From Acidobacteriota bacterium (lineage in GTDB: Bacteria; Acidobacteriota; Terriglobia; Terriglobales; Acidobacteriaceae): a DNA stretch of 64,000 nt. Below, in pieces: positions 17,155 to 24,121 of this stretch (position 1 is its first letter; each line of letters opens with the position of its first letter). The position numbers and the translations under genes were made by a program. Location: NCBI GenBank assembly GCA_021846985.1, contig JAJZVX010000012.1, forward strand, positions 37,122 through 101,121. Reading direction: 5' to 3'. Below the pieces are notes generated by a model. The model was given only the letters and a program-made list of their open reading frames with translations, made no database searches and was not told the DNA's origin.

Positions 17155-17925
17155 TCAATGGGTTGATTCATCGCGGGCCTGCGCGCACCAGCGTTCCAGT
17201 GCCATGAACCGGCAGACCGCCGCCGCCGTGATGCCGAATACCACCAGTGGCTTGTTGTGCGCGCGCGCCGGCTTCTCAATGGCATCGAAGGTGCCGTTCA
17301 CCAGCGCCGTTCCGGTGACGAGAATCAAGTCGCAGGCCGCAATGAGACGGCCAGTCTCCCGGCGCCCATCCCAAATGGTCACGCCAAAGCGGCATTGACC
17401 GGTGTTTCGCGGGTTCAGGTCGGTAATGCATACCGCGCCGGGACCAAACTCGTCCGCCAGCGCCTCGGCAATGGCCGGATTGAAGCCAATCAGCCCCACG
17501 CCGCGCGCGCCTTTCGCGCGGGCCGCGCGCGCCATCCCGGCAGCGCAGCGCTCAGGCTCCTCGTCCTTGCAGTGCAGAACGCCCCCAATCTCCCCAAGCG
17601 ACCGCATGACCGCATTCATCGTTGCCAGAAAAACCGCCCGGTTCCGCGTGTTATCCAGCGGCAAGGCCAACACATCGCGCAGTTGCCCTGAGAAATTCGA
17701 GGGCGCATCGGTGAACGCCTGCCCGCGCGCGCCCAGCACAGCAGCTTCGATCACCCGTTCCTTCCCTTCCAGAATGGGATAGTCGCGCCGCGAGGGCCTC
17801 CCGATGGCCTCTTCGGGAGTCAGCGGCTGAGCGGTTACGGCCACCTCGGCGCGGTCCAGGTTGTGCCGCGCTGCCAGCTCCCGCAGCCGGTCGCGGCACT
17901 CTTCCAGAATTCCACGCCGCATCAC
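17155..17925 (-). CDS. DUF364 (putative heavy-metal chelation) protein
   Basis: A 256-aa protein with an N-terminal DUF4213 region (VTAQPLTPEEAIGRPSRRDYPILEGKE) and a C-terminal DUF364 domain (VGLIGFNPAIAEAL, CITDLNPRNTGQ, ILVTGTALVNGT). DUF364 proteins were structurally described as possible heavy-metal chelators. It starts at GTG 17925 (immediately followed by ATG 17922), one base overlapping the stop of the preceding NifX-like gene, with GGAAGGA upstream. Its place between two cofactor-binding-fold proteins in a sigma-54-type operon suggests a role in assembling or handling a metal cluster; this is inferred. Confidence 0.85.
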   Translation of the reverse strand: MMRRGILEECRDRLRELAARHNLDRAEVAVTAQPLTPEEAIGRPSRRDYPILEGKERVIEAAVLGARGQAFTDAPSNFSGQLRDVLALPLDNTRNRAVFLATMNAVMRSLGEIGGVLHCKDEEPERCAAGMARAARAKGARGVGLIGFNPAIAEALADEFGPGAVCITDLNPRNTGQCRFGVTIWDGRRETGRLIAACDLILVTGTALVNGTFDAIEKPARAHNKPLVVFGITAAAVCRFMALERWCAQARDESTH

Positions 17926-18284
17926 TACCAGTGTCCTTCCACGTCGGCCGCCGTCGTGGCCTTGAGCGATCCTGCTTTGTACTGGGCCAGGGCTTCAGCA
18001 ACCGTGCCACCCGCAACGGGGTAAATGGCGACGCCGCCGGCTTGCAGCGCCGAGAACGCCTTGGGACCGACGTGCCCGGTGAGGAGGGCCTTGACGCCAA
18101 GGTCCACGAGCGTTTTGGCGGACTGAATGCCGGCTCCCTGTGCGGCGCCCAGATTCACGGTGTTGTTCACAGTGCTGACCGCATTTGTCGCGAGATCAAC
18201 AACGACAAAATACCTCGCCCGGCCAAAACGCGGATCGAGGGCGGACTGAGTGCCTTCTTCCTGAGAGGTGATTGCAAGTTTCAT
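17925..18284 (-). CDS. NifX/ORP-fold cofactor-binding protein, first gene of minus-strand operon
   Basis: A 119-aa protein of the FeMo-cofactor-binding/ORP fold. It starts MKLAITSQEEGTQSALDPRFGRARYF, and the conserved ALLTGHVGPKAF and SLKATT tail are present. No cysteine is present, consistent with non-covalent cofactor binding as in the Desulfovibrio orange protein. ATG 18284 follows CGGAGAAGCAGA. A -24/-12 promoter lies 23-41 bases upstream and a GTTGCAA palindrome about 140-150 bases upstream. It is the best candidate in the window for an ORP-like protein proper. Confidence 0.87.
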   Translation of the reverse strand: MKLAITSQEEGTQSALDPRFGRARYFVVVDLATNAVSTVNNTVNLGAAQGAGIQSAKTLVDLGVKALLTGHVGPKAFSALQAGGVAIYPVAGGTVAEALAQYKAGSLKATTAADVEGHW

Positions 18285-18306
18285 TCTGCTTCTCCGAGAA
18301 GGAGAA

Positions 18307-18325
18307 CATGCACGTGGCTTGCCAA
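18307..18325 (-). promoter_or_regulatory. Sigma-54 (-24/-12) promoter of minus-strand ORP-like operon
   Basis: On the minus strand, TTGGCAAGCCACGTGCATG reads from 18325 to 18307. GG and GC are separated by exactly 10 bases, and TGGCA plus TGCA match the sigma-54 consensus (TGGCAC-N5-TTGCA). Transcription would begin near 18298, giving a short leader before the ATG at 18284. A perfect palindrome for the activator lies about 100 bases further upstream. Confidence 0.75.
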
Positions 18326-18422
18326 GGTCCGCGGAGGAAAATAGGCTGGCTCCAGTTGGCTGATCGCAAAGGAGTTGCCTCTCGCGCAAGCGGGAGGATT
18401 CCCGGCGCGGAACGCGGGAAGT

Positions 18423-18437
18423 GTTGCAATTTGCAAC
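18423..18437 (-). promoter_or_regulatory. Putative enhancer (UAS) palindrome for the sigma-54 activator
   Basis: GTTGCAATTTGCAAC is a perfect inverted repeat (GTTGCAA and TTGCAAC around a central T). It is about 105 bases upstream of the -24 element of the minus-strand operon, within the normal range for enhancer sites. Two related copies are at 19810-19824 and 19841-19855 before the divergent operon. It sits just downstream of the activator gene's stop codon. Confidence 0.7.
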
Positions 18438-18438
18438 G

Positions 18439-19788
18439 CTACGTGTTGCGCCCCCGCAGGGTGCGCGGACCAGCCGTGGAGTGCGCGGACTTGAGCCTGC
18501 GATACAGCGTGCTGGGATCGATTCCGAGCTCCCGCGCGGCCTGCCGGTGGTTGCCCCGGTTGCGGACAAGCGCGGCTTCCATCATCTGCCGCTGCGCCGC
18601 CCGCATATGCATCGCGGGCAGAAAGGCGCCGGACGGCGCGTTCGCCGGCCGCAGTTCCACCGGCAGGTGCTCGATCTCAATCCGGCCTCCGCGGCACAGG
18701 ACAAACGCCTGCTCCACGATGTTTTCCAGCTCGCGCACGTTGCCGGGATAGTCGTGCTCCATCAGGCGCGCCATGACCTCCGGAGAAACGCCGCCGATGT
18801 CTTTCTCCTGCAAGCGGTTGAACTTGGCCACAAGATGATCCACCAGAAGTGGCACGTCTTCCCGGCGCTCCCGCAACGGCGGAATCTTCAAATAGACCAC
18901 GCGAATACGATAGAAAAGGTCTTCGCGAAATTTGCCCTCGTGCACTAACTGTTGCAGGTTCTTGTTGGTGGCGGCCAGCACGCGGACGTTGACCTTCACA
19001 GGCTCGGTTGCGCCCAGCGGCTCCATGCTGCGCTCCTGCAGCACGCGCAGCAGGCGAACCTGCATGGCGGGCGAGATGTCGCCGATCTCGTCCAGAAAAA
19101 TGGTGCCTCCGTCGGCCAGCGCAAAGCGTCCTGGCTTGTCCTTCTTGGCATCCGTAAACGCCCCCGCCTTGTAGCCGAACAACTCCGACTCCAGCAGCGC
19201 ATCGGGCAGCGCGGCGCAGTTCACGGCCACGAACCGCTTCTTGCCGCGAGGCGAAAGATGATGCATGGCGCGGGCAAACAGCTCCTTGCCGGTGCCGCTT
19301 TCTCCTTCCACCAGCACCGTGCTGGGGCTGGCGGCGATCTGCGGCAGAATCTCAAACAGGCTCTGCATCGCCGCGCTGCGCCCCACGATGTCCTCGAACG
19401 TGTAGCGGGACTCCAGTTCCTTGCGCAATTGCTCAACGTAGCTGAGATCCTGGAAGGTCTCAACGCCCCCCGCAATCTCGCCCCCCGGCGCGCGCAGCAG
19501 CGCGGTCGAGATGCGAATGGGAATCCGGCTTCCATTCACGCCGATGATATTCGCGGTTACGCCCACCACCGGCTTGCCGCTGGAAAGCGTACGCCGCAGG
19601 GCGCAGGCCTCTTCGCATATGCTGGCCCGGAATACATCCGAGCACTGCCGCCCCAGGGCATCCTGGCGGCGAACGCCCGTAATGCGCTCGGCCGCGCGGT
19701 TGAAGGTTGTGATGCGCCACTGATGATCGACAGTGAAGACGCCTTCGTTGATCGAATCGAGAATGGGATCGCTGCGTGGCTCGGCCAT
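18439..19788 (-). CDS. Sigma-54-dependent activator with PAS domain (ORP-like cluster)
   Basis: A 449-aa enhancer-binding protein. A PAS domain covers about residues 8-125 and contains a C49-x8-C58-x3-C62 triad. The AAA+ domain (about 133-365) has Walker A GESGTGKE at 162-169 and FLDEIGD. A Fis-type HTH ends the protein (NHRQAARELGIDPSTLYRRLK). The sigma-54-contacting loop reads GAFTDA (209-214) where GAFTGA is usual. The start at ATG 19788 is chosen because PAS begins soon after; 19866 is an upstream alternative. It lies between the two ORP-like arms and is the obvious regulator of both, like the activator encoded between the divergent orp operons of Desulfovibrio. Confidence 0.92.
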   Translation of the reverse strand: MAEPRSDPILDSINEGVFTVDHQWRITTFNRAAERITGVRRQDALGRQCSDVFRASICEEACALRRTLSSGKPVVGVTANIIGVNGSRIPIRISTALLRAPGGEIAGGVETFQDLSYVEQLRKELESRYTFEDIVGRSAAMQSLFEILPQIAASPSTVLVEGESGTGKELFARAMHHLSPRGKKRFVAVNCAALPDALLESELFGYKAGAFTDAKKDKPGRFALADGGTIFLDEIGDISPAMQVRLLRVLQERSMEPLGATEPVKVNVRVLAATNKNLQQLVHEGKFREDLFYRIRVVYLKIPPLRERREDVPLLVDHLVAKFNRLQEKDIGGVSPEVMARLMEHDYPGNVRELENIVEQAFVLCRGGRIEIEHLPVELRPANAPSGAFLPAMHMRAAQRQMMEAALVRNRGNHRQAARELGIDPSTLYRRLKSAHSTAGPRTLRGRNT

Positions 19789-19809
19789 GGGAACAGCGTA
19801 GTGCGCCGT

Positions 19810-19824
19810 GTTGCATTTTGCAGT
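19810..19824 (+). promoter_or_regulatory. Putative enhancer palindrome, distal copy
   Basis: GTTGCATTTTGCAGT is an imperfect version of the GTTGCAATTTGCAAC palindrome found at 18423-18437. Its centre is 31 bases (about three helical turns) from the second copy at 19841-19855. Together they form a tandem pair upstream of the plus-strand ORP-like operon. The site also lies within 40 bases of the activator's start codon, so autoregulation is possible. Confidence 0.62.
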
Positions 19825-19840
19825 GACCGCTCTCACAAGC

Positions 19841-19855
19841 CTTGCATTCTGCAAC
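19841..19855 (+). promoter_or_regulatory. Putative enhancer palindrome, proximal copy
   Basis: CTTGCATTCTGCAAC has TTGCA and TGCAA half-sites in the same spacing as the perfect copy at 18423-18437. Its centre lies 63 bases upstream of the -24 GG of the plus-strand promoter. With the copy at 19810-19824 it makes a phased pair, typical of sites for dimers of sigma-54 activators that oligomerise on DNA. Confidence 0.65.
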
Positions 19856-19908
19856 TCCAGCACCACGCCTGTCCCAGCAACCTCCTGCTCCTGAGTAAAT
19901 TAGGGTTT

Positions 19909-19924
19909 TGGCCCTCCGGATGCA
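19909..19924 (+). promoter_or_regulatory. Candidate sigma-54 promoter of plus-strand ORP-like operon
   Basis: TGGCCCTCCGGATGCA has GG (19910-19911) and GC (19922-19923) separated by exactly 10 bases, with TGG and TGCA matching the sigma-54 consensus. The predicted start of transcription, near 19935, leaves almost no leader before the ATG at 19937. Either the transcript is nearly leaderless or the true promoter is elsewhere. The paired GTTGCA-type palindromes upstream favour sigma-54 control. Confidence 0.55.
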
Positions 19925-19936
19925 TCATCCCCTTGC

Positions 19937-20548
19937 ATGAGAATCGCGATCCCGCAATGGCAAGGGCGCATTGCACCCGTCTTCGACGTCGCTGGCCGTC
20001 TCCTGCTGGTGGACGTCGAGGAGGGCCGTGAAACTCACCGCGAGGAGAGGCGCCTTCTCAAAACGGAGTTGCCGGCCCGCGCGGCCGAACTGCTCAGTTA
20101 CAGCGTCGATCTCTTGATCTGCGGAGCGGTTTCGACGCCCCTGCAACTGAGAGTTGCCGCTTCCGGCGTGCAGGTGATCGCCTTTGTCTGCGGCGCGGTC
20201 GAGGAGGTGCTGGCCGCTTACCTGAACGGCACGCTGGCCACTCCGGCCTTTGCCATGCCGGGTTGCCGCCGGTGGCGCCGGAGAGGCGGAGAAGATCGAT
20301 TGCCCGCCGGCTTCGGGATGGGCCGCGGACGAGGCCGGTTCGGGCAAGACCAGGGAAGGACACCGTGTCTCCGGACACGCGAAGGCCTCGCCGCCACCGG
20401 TGAGGACAAGCCCTCGCTCTGTCCAAAGTGCGGCGGAAAAGTACGGTACAGAGCGGGAACGAGAGAGATAGAAAATGTGTGCTGGCAGTGCGGTGCGCGG
20501 ACGGCGCCAGTTCGAGACCAGGATGCTTCATCCATCATTGAAACCTAA
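19937..20548 (+). CDS. NifX/ORP-fold protein with C-terminal zinc ribbon
   Basis: A 203-aa protein. Residues 1-105 are a FeMo-cofactor-binding/ORP-type domain (MRIAIPQWQGRIAPVFDVA; LLICGAVSTPL). A basic Gly-Arg linker follows (GMGRGRGRFG), then a four-Cys ribbon C162-x2-C165...C182-x2-C185, which likely binds zinc or an Fe-S centre. It is the first gene of the plus-strand operon, divergent from the activator. The combination suggests a cofactor carrier with a docking or metal-delivery domain. No ribosome-binding site precedes the ATG, in keeping with a possible leaderless message. Confidence 0.85.
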   Translation: MRIAIPQWQGRIAPVFDVAGRLLLVDVEEGRETHREERRLLKTELPARAAELLSYSVDLLICGAVSTPLQLRVAASGVQVIAFVCGAVEEVLAAYLNGTLATPAFAMPGCRRWRRRGGEDRLPAGFGMGRGRGRFGQDQGRTPCLRTREGLAATGEDKPSLCPKCGGKVRYRAGTREIENVCWQCGARTAPVRDQDASSIIET

Positions 20549-20560
20549 GGAGGAATTCAA

Positions 20561-20893
20561 ATGCCATTTAGAGATCAAACAGGTCCCAGGGGAGAAGGCC
20601 CGATGACCGGCCGCGGCCGGGGTGTTTGCGCAGGAGGGACAGCGCCCGGAAGTCTGACTGCGGGGCCGGGCTTCGGCATGGGCAGAGGAGGCCGTGGCGG
20701 CCGCGGTCAGCGCAATCGACTTCGCGCCGTGGAGCCGTATGCAGACAGGACGGCAACTGTAGCGTCTGCCGCGCCGGCGGAGCGGCAGCAGGAGATGGCG
20801 GCCCTGAAAGCCACCATCGGCGGACTGGCGAGCACTCTTGGCGAAATACAGAAACGCCTGGAAGAGCTGGAAGCGGCGCGAGGAGGGGAATAG
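20561..20893 (+). CDS. DUF5320-family small protein
   Basis: A 110-aa protein with the DUF5320 N-terminus (MPFRDQTGPRGEGPMTGRGRG.C), a Gly/Arg-rich middle and a C-terminal helix likely to form a coiled coil (about residues 75-107, MAALKATIGGLASTLGEIQK). DUF5320 proteins are commonly encoded beside NifX-like proteins and MinD-type Fe-S ATPases in anaerobes; their function is unknown. TAAGGAGG lies in front of the ATG, 12 bases after the preceding stop. The context makes it a likely structural or scaffold member of the ORP-like complex. Confidence 0.85.
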   Translation: MPFRDQTGPRGEGPMTGRGRGVCAGGTAPGSLTAGPGFGMGRGGRGGRGQRNRLRAVEPYADRTATVASAAPAERQQEMAALKATIGGLASTLGEIQKRLEELEAARGGE

Positions 20894-21055
20894 GCCCTGT
20901 TAGCAGGGGTCTGGCGGCGCTCATCCAACCAGGATCGCAGCAAGCGGGTGGGGGCCGATCCGGCAGGAGCAGGCGCCTCCGCAGAAACAAACTCGAAAGC
21001 GTGCAGCGAAGCTGTAGACCCGGCGACGCGTGACGCCGGGAAGGGAGGAAATCCG

Positions 21056-21565
21056 ATGAAGACGATGCGCACAGTGCCCATTCTCGCGATCGTGTTGACT
21101 GCCTGTTTTGCGGCCTTGGCTTTTGCTCAAAGCGGCGCAGGCCAGTATTACAACTCCACCAGGGAAACCACCGCCAGAGGCACCGTGGAAAAGGTCACGA
21201 ACGTGACCAGCGCGCAGGGGTGGTACGGCGTGCACCTGACCCTGAAATCGCAGGACAGGAGCTACGATGTGCGCCTGGGACCATCCGATTTCATTGCGGA
21301 GAGCGGCTTCACTTTCGCTCCGGGCGACCGGATTGAAGTGTGGGGTGCACAGGCGGCTGCGCAGAGCGACAACATTCTGGTGGCCAGAGCGGTTGAGAAG
21401 AACGGCCAAACCCTGACGCTGCGCGATTCCGACGGGTTTCCAATGTGGGCCGGCATGGGCATGCGGGGCGGCCGGGGATACGGCGGCGGTTATGGCCGCC
21501 GCATGGGCTGGGGCTGCCGGCACGGCGGCTGCGGCTGCGATTGCGGCTGCCGCGGCGGCTGGTGA
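21056..21565 (+). CDS. Exported protein with Gly/Cys-rich tail, ORP-like operon
   Basis: A 169-aa protein. A Sec signal peptide covers residues 1-26 (ILAIVLTACFAALAFAQS). A beta-rich domain follows that could be OB-fold-like (ARGTVEKVTNV, YDVRLGPSDF, GDRIEVWGAQ). The protein ends with a Gly/Arg stretch and a five-Cys tail (WGCRHGGCGCDCGCRGGW). The tail looks metal-binding. ATG 21056 follows GGGAGGAAATCCG. It is the only evidently exported product in the operon, which is odd for a cytoplasmic cofactor system; it may act in periplasmic metal handling. No named family recognised with confidence. Confidence 0.75.
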   Translation: MKTMRTVPILAIVLTACFAALAFAQSGAGQYYNSTRETTARGTVEKVTNVTSAQGWYGVHLTLKSQDRSYDVRLGPSDFIAESGFTFAPGDRIEVWGAQAAAQSDNILVARAVEKNGQTLTLRDSDGFPMWAGMGMRGGRGYGGGYGRRMGWGCRHGGCGCDCGCRGGW

Positions 21566-21705
21566 TAACAAGCTTCTGGAGCCGCAGACGCGCAGCGAGA
21601 GAAGCTGAAAACCGGTGAAACCCCGGCTCAGGAACTCACTTCCCAAGGGAGCGTGGCATGGGTGCGCTCACGCGGAAATAGCAGAAGGAGATCGAGCGAG
21701 CGGCC

Positions 21706-22563
21706 ATGAAAATTGCAATCGCCAGCGGCAAGGGCGGCACCGGAAAAACCACCGTGAGCACAAATCTGGCGCTTGCCGCGGCCCGGCGCGGACTCAGCGT
21801 GGCCTATATCGACTGCGACGTCGAAGAGCCCAACGGGCAGTTGTTTCTCAGGCCGGAGATGCGTGCATCGAAAGCCATCGGACGGCTGCACCCGAAGGTG
21901 GATGAGACGAAGTGCACACACTGCGGCCTTTGCGGCCAAATCTGCCAGTACAGCGCCATCGTCTGCCTTGGCCAGAGTGTGCTTGTCTATCCGGATCTCT
22001 GCCACGCCTGCGGCGGTTGCACCCTGGTTTGCAGTCCCGGCGCGATCACGGAGGTTCTTTCTGAAACAGGAAAGATCGAAACCGGCGTGGCCGGATCCAT
22101 TCGCTTTGCGCAGGGGGCGCTCCGCATTGGCGAGGCCATGAGCGCGCCTCTGATCCGCGAAGTGAAAAGAGAGCTTCATGATGAGGACCTGACGATTCTG
22201 GACTGTCCGCCCGGCACTTCGTGCCCGGTGGTCGAAAGCGTGCACGGGGCCAATCTGGTTCTACTGGTCACCGAACCCACGCCCTTCGGTCTGAACGATC
22301 TTCGCCTCGCGGTGGAGATGATCGACGCGCTGCATCTCCCCCTGGCCGTGGTGATCAACCGCGCCGGGACTGGCGACCGCAAGACGTATGAGTTTTGCCG
22401 GCGCAAAGACATAGCCATCTGGGCGGAGATCCCCGACGACCGCCGTGTGGCCGAGTCCTACTCGCGCGGCGAGCTGGCAGGCGATTCCGTGCCGGAATTT
22501 CGCGCCGCCATGGAACAGGTTCTGGATGAGTTGGCTCAATACAAACAGGAGAACCGATTGTGA
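21706..22563 (+). CDS. MinD/Mrp-type ATPase with two ferredoxin motifs (first)
   Basis: A 285-aa deviant-Walker-A P-loop ATPase (ASGKGGTGKTT, residues 6-16) with an inserted double 4Fe-4S domain. Cluster motifs are C70-C73-C76-C80 and C99-C102-C105-C109. Switch motifs LDCPPGT and VTEPTPFGLNDL follow. This architecture is that of the paired Fe-S ATPases in the Desulfovibrio orp2 operon and in many anaerobe NifX/DUF5320 clusters. It probably delivers or inserts a metal-sulfur cluster in an ATP-driven way. It is followed 20 bases later by a paralogue. Confidence 0.93.
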   Translation: MKIAIASGKGGTGKTTVSTNLALAAARRGLSVAYIDCDVEEPNGQLFLRPEMRASKAIGRLHPKVDETKCTHCGLCGQICQYSAIVCLGQSVLVYPDLCHACGGCTLVCSPGAITEVLSETGKIETGVAGSIRFAQGALRIGEAMSAPLIREVKRELHDEDLTILDCPPGTSCPVVESVHGANLVLLVTEPTPFGLNDLRLAVEMIDALHLPLAVVINRAGTGDRKTYEFCRRKDIAIWAEIPDDRRVAESYSRGELAGDSVPEFRAAMEQVLDELAQYKQENRL

Positions 22564-22582
22564 AAGGCAGGGGAACGAGCCG

Positions 22583-23560
22583 GTGAACTCTCTCGTCAAT
22601 CTTCGCTCCGGCGCTGTCCGGACGGTCAAGGAATTAGTTGTCATCAGCGGCAAAGGGGGAACTGGCAAAACCTCGCTGGTGGCATCGTTTGCCGCGCTGG
22701 CAAAGGACTCCGTACTTGCCGACTGCGACGTGGACGCCGCCAACCTGCACTTGCTCACGGCTCCCCGCGTGGTTCACCGCGAGCCCTTCACGGGCGGCAA
22801 ACGCGCGGTCATTGACGCGCATCTGTGCGCGGCGTGCGGGCAATGCGAGGAACTCTGCCGCTTCGATGCCATTCAATCGGATGACTCCGGGAACATGGTC
22901 TATACGGCGACCTACCGGGTGGACCCCATGGCCTGCGAGGGATGCGGCGTTTGCGCCTGGTTCTGCCCCGAGCACGCAATCGCGTTGGAGCCCACAGTCA
23001 ATGGAGAGTGGTTTATTTCCGAAACGCGCTTCGGCCCCCTGGTGCACGCGCGCCTTGGCGCTGCCGAGGAGAACTCAGGCAAACTCGTAAGCCTGGTCCG
23101 TACAACCGCCAAAAAGATCGCCGAAGAGCGCCAGATCGGCCTTGTGCTCATCGACGGATCGCCCGGCATCGGCTGCCCCGTGATTGCGTCGATTACCGGA
23201 GCGGATCTGGCCGTGGTGGTCACAGAACCGACGCCCAGCGGCCTGCACGACATGGAGCGCGTGGCCGAACTGACACGCCACTTCGGCATACCGGCCGCGG
23301 TCTGCATCAACAAATGGGATCTGAATGCGGAGATGTGCGGCCGCATGGAGGCAAAGGCGCGGGATCTGGGCATGAGATGGGCCGGAAAAGTGCGCTATGA
23401 GAAGGCTGTGACCGAAGCCCAGGTCGAAGGCAAGGCCATCGTCGAACAGGGCCGCAGTGGGAGCGCCAAGGACATTGAACAGGTGTGGAAGGGCCTCCGG
23501 GAGCTTTTGGAGGGGGCCGGCGGCCAGGACCGCGCATCCGCGATGCGAATCATTGCGTGA
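22583..23560 (+). CDS. MinD/Mrp-type ATPase with two ferredoxin motifs (second)
   Basis: A 325-aa paralogue of the preceding gene. The Walker A is SGKGGTGKT, and the two [4Fe-4S] motifs are C82-C85-C88-C92 and C118-C121-C124-C128. IDGSPGIGCPV and VTEPTPSGLHDMERV are the switch motifs. GTG 22583 is chosen as the first sensible start after the previous stop. The two ATPases probably act as a heterodimer, as inferred for the paired ATPases of orp clusters. An extra ~25 residues at the C-terminus are not conserved with the first copy. Confidence 0.92.
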   Translation: MNSLVNLRSGAVRTVKELVVISGKGGTGKTSLVASFAALAKDSVLADCDVDAANLHLLTAPRVVHREPFTGGKRAVIDAHLCAACGQCEELCRFDAIQSDDSGNMVYTATYRVDPMACEGCGVCAWFCPEHAIALEPTVNGEWFISETRFGPLVHARLGAAEENSGKLVSLVRTTAKKIAEERQIGLVLIDGSPGIGCPVIASITGADLAVVVTEPTPSGLHDMERVAELTRHFGIPAAVCINKWDLNAEMCGRMEAKARDLGMRWAGKVRYEKAVTEAQVEGKAIVEQGRSGSAKDIEQVWKGLRELLEGAGGQDRASAMRIIA

Positions 23561-23768
23561 CGGCATATCTTCGAGTCCTTCATCGCGCGCGAAACCGCTG
23601 CGGCGGATGCGCGGCGCCGGAACGGAAGGCGAGGGTATCTTGTCCCAAAATCGGAGACGTTTCCGCCGGGCTGTGATTCAAATCACCGAGCCCCGCGCAC
23701 CCCTTCGTTACTCTCAAACTGGCACAGATCTCAACCAACACACCGCAATTTACCCAGGAGTGATTTCC

Positions 23769-24020
23769 ATGGCTTATGTAGTAACCGATGCTTGCGTCAA
23801 GGACTTTGTCTGCGTGGCCGAGTGCGCCACCTCCGCGATTGCGCCTACCGCCGATGATCCCAGGGCCGGCGCTGTCTCTCAGGTCTACATCAATCCCGAC
23901 GAATGCATCGATTGCGGCAGTTGCATCGCCGTCTGCCCGCAGAACGCCATCTACGCCGAGCACGAGCTCCCGGCCGACAAAGCCCACTTTGCCGAGGCCA
24001 ACAGGGCCTATTTCAACTAG
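23769..24020 (+). CDS. Seven-cysteine ferredoxin
   Basis: An 83-aa ferredoxin. Cysteines are C9, C15, C19 and then C46-x2-C49-x2-C52-x3-C56. Seven cysteines in this layout fit a 7Fe ([3Fe-4S] plus [4Fe-4S]) type ferredoxin. CAGGAG stands before the ATG at 23769. It lies about 210 bases after the second Fe-S ATPase and may be the electron donor or cluster source for the ORP-like system. It could be transcribed on its own; no -24/-12 element was found just upstream. Confidence 0.9.
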   Translation: MAYVVTDACVKDFVCVAECATSAIAPTADDPRAGAVSQVYINPDECIDCGSCIAVCPQNAIYAEHELPADKAHFAEANRAYFN

Positions 24021-24121
24021 CCCCTCAGAACTCCCGCAAAGAAACTGCTGCGGCTGGTTCCTTGCCGGCCGCGGCGCTTTCCTGCCTTGTTGCCCGCTTT
24101 GCCGCGCCCGGTACTGCCTCG

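Noticed and set aside
23716..23760. TGGCAC upstream of the ferredoxin gene as a -24 element
   Set aside because: The bases at the -12 position are AA and not GC, so the GG-N10-GC rule is broken.
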